Shown: in pieces, positions 51,497 through 63,400 of the stretch
Layout: the number at the start of each line of letters is the position of its first letter
Numbering within the stretch: position 1 is the first letter of the stretch
Notes under the pieces: model-generated
What the model saw: the letters and a program-made list of their open reading frames with translations, nothing else
What the model was told of the DNA's origin: nothing
Databases searched by the model: none
Program-made: the position numbers and the translations under genes
From: Gyrodactylus bullatarudis
Lineage: Eukaryota > Platyhelminthes > Monogenea > Gyrodactylidea > Gyrodactylidae
Direction: 5' to 3'
Assembly: GCA_012064415.1 (NCBI GenBank)
Contig: SSNU01000279.1
Location: 1 to 64,000, forward strand
DNA: 64,000 nucleotides

Positions 51497-54468
51497 GATA
51501 AGAAGACCAACAAAAAGGTTATGACTGTAAATTTCTCAACTACCACTCTCCCATATAAAGTAGTGTTTTAAATTTCTTTGCTCTTTACATGTGAATGGTA
51601 GAGAATGAACCAATTACATTTGATCTATACTCTCAAGTCGAGAAGAATAAATGCAAATATATATATTCATATTGAATATAATAATAATGTCATATATAAA
51701 ATATAATTTAGCTTTTATTTTATAAATTTTTGATAACAATGTGTCTTGTTAATTTCTACAGGTGTGTTTAAATGAATCGATTCGAATTCATAAAACCTCT
51801 ATGGGGAAGTTTGGCCTCTTGAGTATATTTGCTTTTGGAATAATCTGAGGGATTCGTTCTTTTTAAGTTTTGCTCTGTAATATCACGGTTTATTTTCCGA
51901 TCGATTGCTATAATTCAAAAAAAATGAGAAGAGGATTATGCTGGTATCAGAAAAATTGAAAAACTGATTTGCATTTCATGCCTGAAAAGTATTTGGACTG
52001 GTCGATTGTAATATTTTCTTTCCTACCTCCCATAATCGAGGTTTCAAATACTGATTTTATAGAGTTACTTGAGTATAGAACTCTTGGCATATAAGATCTT
52101 TAACCATTAGGGTAGGGTTAAATGTTAAACCTGATTTTTGTACTAACTTTCCCGATAGAAATATCAGTTGTAACCATTATTCTTTATAGAAACATGTGTC
52201 GAAACAGCTTCTCATCTATGATATTTATGTTTAAGATTCCCAAATTATTCAATGAACTTTCACTACAAAACTGTTAGAGTCTTGATAATTTTGATCATCA
52301 AAAAAGTTCTTATGCGGAAATTTTCCCAAGAATAGTATCTATTATCTTGATTTGTTTGGAGAAAAACACTACTTTAATAATTATCCTTGAGAATTTTAAT
52401 CGACCAGTCGAAATCTAAAATTATGAACCAATACTAATTTGCATGCAGAAATAAATAGCCTAAATACATGTACATAATTTAGATATATACGTGTTTTACA
52501 TTCATCATAGCACAGGCCATCTTTTTACAAAGATTCTTCAAGTAACCTTCCTAATATGAAAACTGGTTATCATACCAGCTTTTATTTTATTTCTTAAATT
52601 ACCAAAGATAGATTAAGACTAATAAAATCTACATCTTCTGTTGTAATTTTATGATTTTCTTAATTTTTATTCTTTGATACAAACTTTATTTGCAAGGGAT
52701 AAATTCCTCCTACTCAATCGATGGTTTGACTCTATTTTTAGAAAAACTAACAATAAGAAACTAGTTTTTAGTAATTTTTAAGCTTTGTCGCTCATGATGT
52801 ATGATAGCTAGCTAATATTTCAGCTTCCGACTCATGACTAAAAGAAATGGCTAACAGTAAAAAAATCTGTTATAATAAAAAAAATATTAACAACGTGTGA
52901 TAAATGTGGTTGGCAGAATAATGATAATTTTAAATTGTATAGAGCATAAACTACCTTACGAGTTGTATTTGACTTACAAAGTTTTTGAAAAATGACAGAC
53001 TTTGAGAAAGTTGGAAGTTTAAAAAAAAGATTTTAATCTTGGGATCATTAAAAAAGACATCTCAACTAATAAATTCTAGGAAAATTCATTCAATTATTTG
53101 ACGACAAAATTTAAGATTTAAAAAATAAATTAGAGGAAAAAGTTACAGTTTTTCCACTTTCTTTTATATCAACCATTTTTTATCAAACATTTCGTACTTT
53201 TCTTGTAATTAACAAGACAATTGGAACCGGTTGAGCTTAAATATGATAAGAATATGAATACTACACTTTAATAGAAGTAAACAATGTTTCCTAAACATTG
53301 CGTATTACCAGGTTTTAGATAAGTCTGCATGTATTTACAGGGGTGAGAGTGATTTTTAAAATTTTTATGCTGATTCCAAATCTGTGTTCAGAATTTTTCT
53401 ATTATTCTACTGTGAATCAACATATATTTGGCCTTGTACAAAAGATTAATTTTCAAATTTTTGAAAAACATACCTTATACTGTCGATCCTTTTCAAACAT
53501 TTCTCGTCTCCGCTTTGATGCCTATGAAGAATATGAAAAGCATTAGAATAATAATTTTCCTTCATCTCGTGTTCTTAGGAAAAAGTAAAGATTTTTTATT
53601 ATTTATTATTGAATCGAATAACAGAATATATATTGTATTAAGCCCAATGATAATTAGTTATGTGCACTCCTTCCTTTTTTATTTTTCTACTTTTGGTTAA
53701 ATCGATCTGAAATAATCTAAGAAACATAAGCAAAATGCTTTGTTGTAATCTCCAATTTCATCTATAAAACAAAAGAAATAATAATTTTCAGCAGAAACCC
53801 TTTTATTTTTTAGATAACTCCAACTGTAGAATGACTTGCAATAATTTCTATTTATTTCTTATTTTTCTTTTTTCAGAACAAATCTCAAATTTATATTTTA
53901 TCTCTATCACGAAAAATAAAAATATCAACGTTGAATAATATCAGCCTAAAAATTCGAGACTCTTGATTCTTTATTTATTTTTGAATTCAATAATAAAATT
54001 TCTGAAAATATTCTATCTGACCGTTTTTCAAATTTCGAAAATGCACCAAATTTACACTTTTGAGCTCAAAATTTTTTTCAGGAATTTAAAAAAAAATTTC
54101 GCCAGCTTATTTCACAATGGCATTCGAAAAATAGATTTTTTCCTGAAAAAAATGTTGAGCTTTTTGCAGAAAAAGTAAATCTCATCTTTTTGTCAATTAG
54201 GATTAGGTATAGAGAAGATCCTAGGTACCCTTAGAAATAGTTCTTGCTGAGAAAAAGGTATCAAATCTCTTTTGGACATGTTGTAAACTCTTGAATTTTA
54301 ATTTCTATTATCTAATTTGAATCATTTTTTCAATATAAAAAATATTTCACAATTAATGCTTTGTTTAATAATTTAATCTTCATGTACCTTTTTGGATTTT
54401 TTTCAGACGGATCCAAATCTGAACTATCTGAAGAGCCCTAATAAGATGGCTCTTAAAGTAAAAAATCT
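51497..54468. other. Intergenic region upstream of SLC7 and downstream of the ligand-gated channel
   Basis: 3 kb with no recognisable gene. The block TGCTGATTCCAAATCTGTG (53369-53387) also occurs at 27100-27118, so at least one more low-copy repeat is present. Short open frames here have no family features. Confidence 0.5.
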
Positions 54469-57400
54469 CTAAAATAATTCTGAAATACTTACATCATAAT
54501 ATAACCAAAAGACGAATATCATATGAGCTATTAGATAAAGGACGCAAAAGGATCCGAAAACGTTAAGTTCAATTGATTTTATGCGCTGTTCATTCCTTTT
54601 AGTTAACTGTTTGATGTAGTTTGTTTTGGCAGCCCATTCGATGAACTGATCGGCGGAGTCATTTGAAAGCTTCAACATGTTCTTTTCTTCCTCTGTCAAA
54701 TCGAAGGATTTCTGAAAATTAGAAAAGTATAGGTATTTCAGATTAATTGACTTCCTATCTAACATTTTATACTTTACTAAACTAAATTCTTGAGGTATTT
54801 CGTCATCAATCAAAACAAACGCTCTCTTACATTATCTCTGCGTGTTATTCTCAAGAATAGTCATGAACATTTCCCGCAGAGGAAATTTCTACTACTAAAG
54901 TGAGCCTAAATTAATCAGCAATGAATAGTGTGTTATGAGAACTTGGCAAATTAAATTTTTTAAATTCATTCTTCTATTTGTTACAGTATTCAGTTTTTGA
55001 GGGACATTTTGATTGACCAACAAATAAAATTTGAAAAGAAATTCAGTTAGGACTATTTTTGGTAATACTTTTGAGATAAATTGTAAGAATCTTTCACACG
55101 ATTCACGATAAAAAATCTATTTCAGAACACTAAAACCAGCTAAATAGATGAAATGAAATCTTCAGTTCTATCAGCTTAGAGCATTTAAACACGGAGATAG
55201 GGATCTGGGTGCCTAGTGAGGTCTAAAAATTTTCATCAAGAATAAATATAGAGGATTATGTAGCTGGTTCATATAAAATAAAATTTATAGATTAAATAAA
55301 CTTTCAATTTTGCAGACATATTCTACCTGAAAAATCACACATTTTTTCAAATCATCGACGTGTATTAAAGTTTTAGACGTTCATACAAATAAAGACAAAA
55401 GACTGTCTGCTGACACGACTCTCCAAAGAAGAATCAATTAGACTATTCAGTTTTGATAAAAATTCCTTGGATCAATTCGAGGATTTATGACTTTTACTGA
55501 AATTTTAATGTTTTCAACAAAAATATTTAAAATATTCTTTGAAATCCAAATTAAAAGGTACACTTTCACTGATTAACGAAAAATAATTTTGAGTGTCATT
55601 TTTCTAATTTTTTGAACTTTTAGCTGAAATTTTGTTGATTTCAAAGTTTGAGAATGAACAAAAGAACCATTACTCAAGGAAGATAAATATGGTCGTTGAG
55701 TTTTTATAAAAAACACTAATAAATCTTCCAAAAATGTATTATTGATTAGTGATTTCCTTATCTAATAGTGATCTTGAAATATAACTCTTTTTCAAGCTCA
55801 AACAAATATACAATTATCTTCTCTTGAAAGTTCAGAAAATCTCTCCAATTTGTTCCTAAATTTTTGTGCGTCTTTTGATTTGGATTTTGAAAAATCTTTT
55901 TGCATGAATCGAGAATAGCTGTAAATTACTTATTTTTCATGTTTCCTTTCTATTTTCAATCTCATACATATATCTATTAGATATTATGTAATATACAGTA
56001 CAAGTTAGAAGAGCAATTATTCTCTATTGATTATTTCCTCATGTTTTTATTTCCTAAATATAAAATTGAGTTATAACGGAAGTAACTTTTATTCAAAAAT
56101 AATTGATTTATAGTGTCGATAGTTGAAGGTATACTGGTCTGAAAATTTAGTAAACAAAGCAGTCAGATTTTAGTTTCTGAAATAAGAATGGTGTGACTCT
56201 TCTTAATCTAAAATGGAGGATAAATGCAAGATTCTGATACGAAAATTGTAATATATATTTTGGTAAAAAGTCGAGACAGTAACGAAAGTTCCCAATCCCA
56301 GTTTTAAATCTGATAATTTATCAGTAGGGCGGCTATTATTTTGGTAATTATCTTCTATTTTTAGCCTCTTAATTCACTCACCAAATATTACCAAAAATTC
56401 GAATAAAAAGCCTTTCTTTTTTATTCATGTAAAAATCATTGTCTTCTAACGACATCAAATCTCTCTGATGATTAAATATAGAAATTTTGAACTTGTTACC
56501 GTTAGGAATGATGAAAATTTTTGATTCAACTCCATTATTATTGGATAATTATTTCTAAACCAATCATTGATTTTGATTGGTCTTAGGTTTTATCCTATGA
56601 ATAGTGTACAGAATCCTAGTTTCAACAAGACAAAATTATAATTACATCAAAGATTCCATAGTACATGCCAATAACTAAACTTATACTAAAGAAGTGACTT
56701 TTTAAATTGGACAATCTAGTTTATTCCTATTATTTTGCTAAAAATTGATATTTTTCCTGAATAAAAATGCTATTTTCCGCAAATTTGACCGCCCTTACTT
56801 ATCAGTGATATCTCAACACAGGTGTGCATACTAGATTTGGACGAAATTTTCCAAAATTACTGAAATCGCTCATTTATATGATAAATCAAAGTATTTTATT
56901 ATTATCCTAACTAGAGTCAGATTGAAAAGTGAATATTTTATTTGATTTGAAATCTAAAAATGGACCATTCCAACTTTGAGCTCTTCTAGCTTTGCATATG
57001 AACGAGGCAAGTTGAAGAACTTTACAATCTACATCAGATGGTGACCTAGAGCAAAAAAATTATTTCACTAGATTGACGCTCTATATTTTAATAATACTAC
57101 TTGTGTATACGATTTTGAATTAATTTATTTTAACTTTAACTCAGTTGATTTCTTGTAAATAAAAATTTGAGAATTCAGGTGAAAAATCAATTTAGAACCA
57201 AAATAATGAAATGAATAATGGTGAGAAGGAAAATCGATTCTCGTTGGTCGTTGAAATGGAGAAATATTATTTGCTAACCGGTTTAGTCTGAAAGAAAATC
57301 TTAAACAGGTTATTGGGAAATATAAGCTTTATCACTAAATATTCACTGGTTTTCTGAATCCTCACAATGAGTTCTTCATTGGAAACAGATAATATTCTCG

Positions 57401-60400
57401 AAGATGTTCGGTGCTACTTCATGACTTTTTTATTTAAAACTATTAAATTTACAATCAACGATAGATTATTAATTACCAGTCAAGTCTAAAATTTTATATT
57501 TTTCAGAATATTTTTCTCATAGAAATTCATTCATCCGTGAGTTTTTCAGCTGTAACATCAGAGGAGATTACAGGAAAAGATAATTTTTTTGACAATTCTT
57601 TCTCTTACTTTTTTGAAACAAATCAAAATGTGCCGAATGATGAAAGAAGTCTTGATATCTTAGTCCAGATCTCAGTTACAAATGCCAGAAATTCAATGTC
57701 TCAAAATAATGCTTGTGCTGACATTCAATTGAAGTGTGTTATTGAATGAAAATGTCGAAAGAAGATAATAAGCTTATATTAGTATTAATAAAGTAAACTT
57801 TTGTCGGTATCAAAATTATCACGATGCATTTACCACCTAATAAGTTTTGATTTGTGAGCAGCCTTTCCAACCATCACTTATTAAAACCACTCAAAACTTG
57901 TATATTAGCAAATTTACTGCCCGACCTATAATAAATGTGGGAGATGGTAGGAACAATGGGCATCATCATAACGATCCTGAGGTTGAGTAAAATGAGCAAA
58001 TTTGGTTTCCTTGTCTTATTTTGATAAAAAAATTCATTTGATCATCCTCTTATTTGTATATCATTGATATAGGGTAGGGTAATACAAAATTTTATTTTCT
58101 CCGAACAATGTTCTATGCCTTAATCAAAAATTGATGTTTTAACCATATCGTTTCTTGAGTTTTTCAAGCATTCTGATTGGTCAATAATTATTCATGAGTG
58201 ATAGATTAAAATTAAAGCCAATCAGATTATGAGTTACCTCTTTTTGATGCCTTTAACAAGATAATTCATCCGCGAAATCAATAGCTTACAACTTCTAAGG
58301 TTGAGTTTAGTACATAACTCAGGCTGTAGAATTGAGTAATGATAGTTGATTTTGCAAATACATATTTTGGCTAATCCAATTATTAATCTAACTATAGTCG
58401 CCGAGGGATGCTAAAGAGACTGCTGTTAATATTTATCTCAAAGTACCTCTAGTCACACCTCAAATGACTAACTCAGAAAGAAACTTACAAATTAAGAGCC
58501 ACACATCCAAAGATCAGGGGTGAACTTATTTGAGGTTTGACTAGAACTACAGTAAGATCAATATTTTTGTTGATTAAAACAACTTTGGTACAAAAAATAA
58601 AATATTCAAAGCAAGATTCACTTAAGTGTAAATAAGGATTTTCGGAAACTTACATTTTGGTAGTGAAATTCTTCTTCAACAATATTGAAAAGTTTGAGAA
58701 TTTCTGTGCGGTTGTCATTCAAACGATATTCGTTAAGACCGAGGATGTCTTTGAGTCGTGTTTCTGCTACAACTGGTATCAATGTTACACTTGCATGCCA
58801 AATGCTAATGACGCATAATATCCCAAGAGACATGAGAACATATTTATCCTAGGAATAATATTGAAAATTAGACAGTTTCTTGACTGATTTAAGAAAAAAA
58901 TAGCAGACATTTTTGAATTGGCCTAATTTTTCCATTTTTACAACTTTGAGTTGAAAATTTTTGTTGATCTCAACTTGAAAGAGAGATCAATCGTTATTTT
59001 TCAGGATCACCCATCGAAGAAACCAATTATCACTAATCAACTTTTAAATGAACTGTCAATTTGATCTCGGATCCCCCTAATTTATAAATTTTCGAACAGT
59101 AAGAATTGTTTAAAAATGGGAAGTAGACTTTCGCACGATAAGGAACTCTTTTTTATCTCTTTTACCATGTTGGTTTTATTTGTCGACTGATGATCCTGGA
59201 AAATAACGATTGATCCCTCCCTTGAAATCAACAAAAATTTTCAAAAAAATACAGAATTCTCTTAATTTTTTCCAGAAAAATATTTTTTGATTTTTTTTCT
59301 TAGTGTGTCTTTTCCGATTTCCAAAAATCTTCAGAAAATTTGAGAACTTGATGAGAAAATGATTGGAGATTTTTATAAAAATCTGGCAATAAATTTGCAA
59401 TATGAATTAAATAATTGTCCATTTTTTATTTTAATGATTTTTTATAAATAAAATTGTATAAACTGGTCCCGTATATTCAGGAATTTCACAATTTCATTTC
59501 AAATATTGAACTCAACAGTTGAAAACATAATACGGAATATATTTTATAGGTCACGTGACTTGAATGTTTTTTTATTGTTATTTTTTACCAACTTTGAAGT
59601 TTCTAATACATTGATCAGAGTTGATCAGAGTTGGGTCATGAAATTCTGAATAATTTTTCTCTTACCATATATGTTAGGTATGATATCTTTGGTAATGATT
59701 GGTTAATAACAAATTTGAAAGCCACTGATGTTAGAAAGAGCGTAAATGATAACTGGAGACGATTTTCTGGACGATCTGCAGGTACAGCAAATGTTGCAAA
59801 AGATAATCCCGTGATAAAAAACTAAAATTGAAAATTAAATAATTAATTTGATAAAATTTGAGTTTTCTTATATCAAACTTTCGAATACTTTACTTGATCT
59901 ATCTTGATATATTTTTAAAAATTCTATATTTTTCTCCTGATAGTCAAGAAGATTGAAAGTAATTCGATACTGACATTTCGGATCACATTAGAGGAAGAAT
60001 TCGAATTAACTCATCATGTTAATTTCAATCATTTTAGAACATTTTCTTTGATTTAATGTAAGAAAAAAATCAGTCAAATTCCAAAAGGTCTTAACAAATC
60101 TAACAGAATTAGAAATAAGATGTATTGAGGCCAAATGCACATTTCTTAAGCCATCATTAGTGGCAATGTTAAGAATTCATTGAAAATAATAATTTACAAA
60201 TTATGAAAGAAATAGTAAAAGTCAAAGAAGGATATAATGTAAACTAAAAAAACACCAAAACTCTCCAATAAGTGGAGAGAAAAGTGAAAAAGCTCACATA
60301 GGCAGTTGAAGATTACAACTTATAATTTATATGAATAGTTTTTTTGAACGCATAAGTTTGATTTATATAAGAATTTCTCCTTCACATATTTATCTTGAAG

Positions 60401-63400
60401 AAAGATATTTCTCGATTATTGATTTCTAGCCTGGTTTAGAATCTGAATGGGATCTTCAAAAGAATTCTATTGATATAAGATATGTGGCTCAAAATTTTTT
60501 TTGGCTGAAACAGGCTGAACATCTTGACCGATAAATATTGTATATTATAATTATTTTAAGCCCACTAAGCAGAGTAAGATATTTTCCATTTTATTTTCCC
60601 TAGGTTAGAGTCTTGTTCATAATTAATATTTTATTTGAATAATACATTAGTTTTTACTATGTCAAAGATTCAAGAAGTATTTAGAGATTTCAAGGTTCAT
60701 TTATCGTAAAATCCTATTTTTCTGGCACTAAAACAGCTTATTTAAGAGTTTCTAGTATGAGAAAAATGGCTACAGATGTTGTTTATGCATAATCTAACTT
60801 CACTTTTAGCTTACCATAATTAAGAAAACATTCCAATAGAAATAACCGGGACGTCTGGCAGCACGGCATGTTACAGATATACAGGAATGTGATTGACTTG
60901 AATTTGTATATTCTTGAATGACACTTCTTTTGGTTATTTCAATATGTTCATGAAGCCTCCATTCCTAAGTTATTTAAGTTAAAGGAACATGTTTTATCTT
61001 AAATATCGTTACTGTTTCAAAAATAAGTTGCTTTTGGAAGCAAGAAAAAAGTGGATGAATTGAAAAAAATATGATTTATCAGAAAATAATTATTTGATTT
61101 TTTCACAAAAATTTGAAAGTTTGATTCTCTTTACTTCCTTCTGAGTTTATGAAAGAAGAGAATTTCATTGATTCGAGCAAATTATCCATAGCTTGAAGCT
61201 AAATTGTTATTCTTAATAAACGAAATGAATAATTTTTCTGAACACATAAATTTCGTATGTTCAAGTTTATAGAGACTGTTTCCTTCCCCCATAAAATCAA
61301 TGCAATTTCCTTGATTTTTATTCAAGATTCTTAGGAATTGGGACCATTGGCCATAAATACTCTCGTCAGTCTCAATTCCTGGTTCAATATTTAATTTTTG
61401 AATATCGAATAAAGAAGAAAATTGAGTTCACTTGTAAATGAACACTATAATGATATACAATTGAAGGTTGTATACAAGACCACAAGTATATTCAAATTTC
61501 AACTTAAAGACAAGCTGAAAGAATTGGAACAATCGAATCTCATTTACTGCTTTGAAGCATCATGTGGAGCTAGGTATATAAGTAGAACGCAAAGAAGATT
61601 AGGAATTAGGATCAATGAGCACTTGAACAAGAACAGCTCATCAATTAAGAAATACATTGACAGATGCGGATGCGAGGCGAATAAAAGAAATCTCAAGGTA
61701 ATTTACAGAAATACAAGCGACAATCTTAAGGACCTTAAAATCAGGGAAAAGTTCTATATTATGAAGGAAGACCCAAATCTGTGCATTCAAAAGAACCATA
61801 CACACAATTTGGAACTGCCATTAATATTGAACCAGGAATTGAGACTGACGAGACCTGGCGAAATGTACATATCTCATTGAATATAATTCTTTTGTTATTT
61901 GAATTTTAATTGATGAATATTTCCAATTATCCGGACGTATATAAAAATGTACGTATATTTTTTTTCTAATTAATTTTATCATAAGCAAGTTTCAACTCCA
62001 CTAGAGACTCTCTAGACCAATACTCAACTCAGAAGGTGGCAGATGTAGGCGCGTTTCGTTCTCAAAGAATATATATAGTAAAAACCAATATTTGCAAAAA
62101 GGTTAGGAAACGATTGATATTCCTTTGGTATCTAGCTAATTTATAGTAGCTTGGTTATGAATTAGGCAAGATATAAATCTGTATTTAACTCTTCAAACAT
62201 CCGCCAACATGGTAAAATACAAATCAAAGATTTATCTTCATTACCAAAAGCTTTCTTAACTAACACCTTTCCTATAATATTCAGTCCTTGTGTATTTCTT
62301 GGATTTACCCTGTATGTGTTACAGCTAAGAATTCATGTTGCTTGTAAATTTATGTCTAATTTAGTTGTCTACTTATAAAGCTTATGATATTGGAAGGAAT
62401 ATGAAAACAGTATTCACAATATTCAATACTTACTGTGTGTGCTTATTTTGAATTTGACATTTTTGCGCGCGCGCGCCCAACAAGAAAAGATAGAGACAGA
62501 GGAGAAAAAACAAGGAAAATTTGTCTAATTTCATAGAGATGGTGAAAAGTAAACTGTAATCCTATATTGTATATTGTTTTTATTTATTTTTAGAAATTTC
62601 ACAGAAAAAGTCATATGAATTTCAAGTTTCAACATATTCATAAACTGAAGCCCCATGTCATTTCATCTACAAAAAGATTAAACGAATTTTTTATTCGGAA
62701 GTCTATTTAATCCATGTAATTCCGATTGATTTTTTAAGTGAACAAGAATGAATCTGTCAAAATTAATAACTTCCAAAGGGTCCTGTATAATTCTTATTTT
62801 CAGAACGGCTCATAAAATTTTAAATTGTGCGCCATATTCTTTTGACTCAATTTCAGTGAACCAACCAACCACATTTAATAAACTTTCTTGTAAATTACTA
62901 CTAATTTACAATTCCACTATGCATGAGAAAGCAGTTTCAACATAATCTATAACATGCTAAGAATTAATCAGATACTAAATATTTTATCTATAATTCATAA
63001 TTATTAAATCAGGGCAAGATTTGTTCTCGTTCTGTTTCAGAAGGATTCTAATCCCCCTTCCTTTTTGAAATAAAATTTTCTCACCCAAAAGTCTAAAAAT
63101 TGGGATTTGGCGCCAGCTCAATGATCATAAGATTCTTGACTTGATATCAACCAATCTTATTTCAACGACCCAAATACAAACCTCTATATAAGCCTAAATT
63201 GCAATAAGAGAATCTCTCATTTGAAAGAGAAAATAGCAAACAGAAATTTTAAAGCAAAAAAGAGGAAAACTAAAATTCAATTTTCATGTGATGGTATATA
63301 GTTCTTAGAAAGAAATTTAATTGCTTCAGTTAATCTTTCTCTGATCCCTTGAAGATTTCTTCAATTGAAATAAACAATAACTTTAATTTACATGGCGAAA

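Noticed and set aside
57367..57493. ATG ORF just before the orphan exon at 57507 as its first exon
   Set aside because: No donor joins it in frame; using its only downstream GT would need a 23 nt intron after a weak donor, and the peptide is featureless.
60433..60533. Plus-strand frame reading GLESEWDLQKNSIDIRYVAQ as a ligand-binding-domain exon
   Set aside because: It resembles the EW-L start of the channel exon, but lies on the opposite strand, soon hits a stop and has no cysteine loop or partner exon. Probably coincidence.
62463..62478. (GC)n run as a Z-DNA or regulatory element
   Set aside because: Too short and isolated to support more than a simple repeat.
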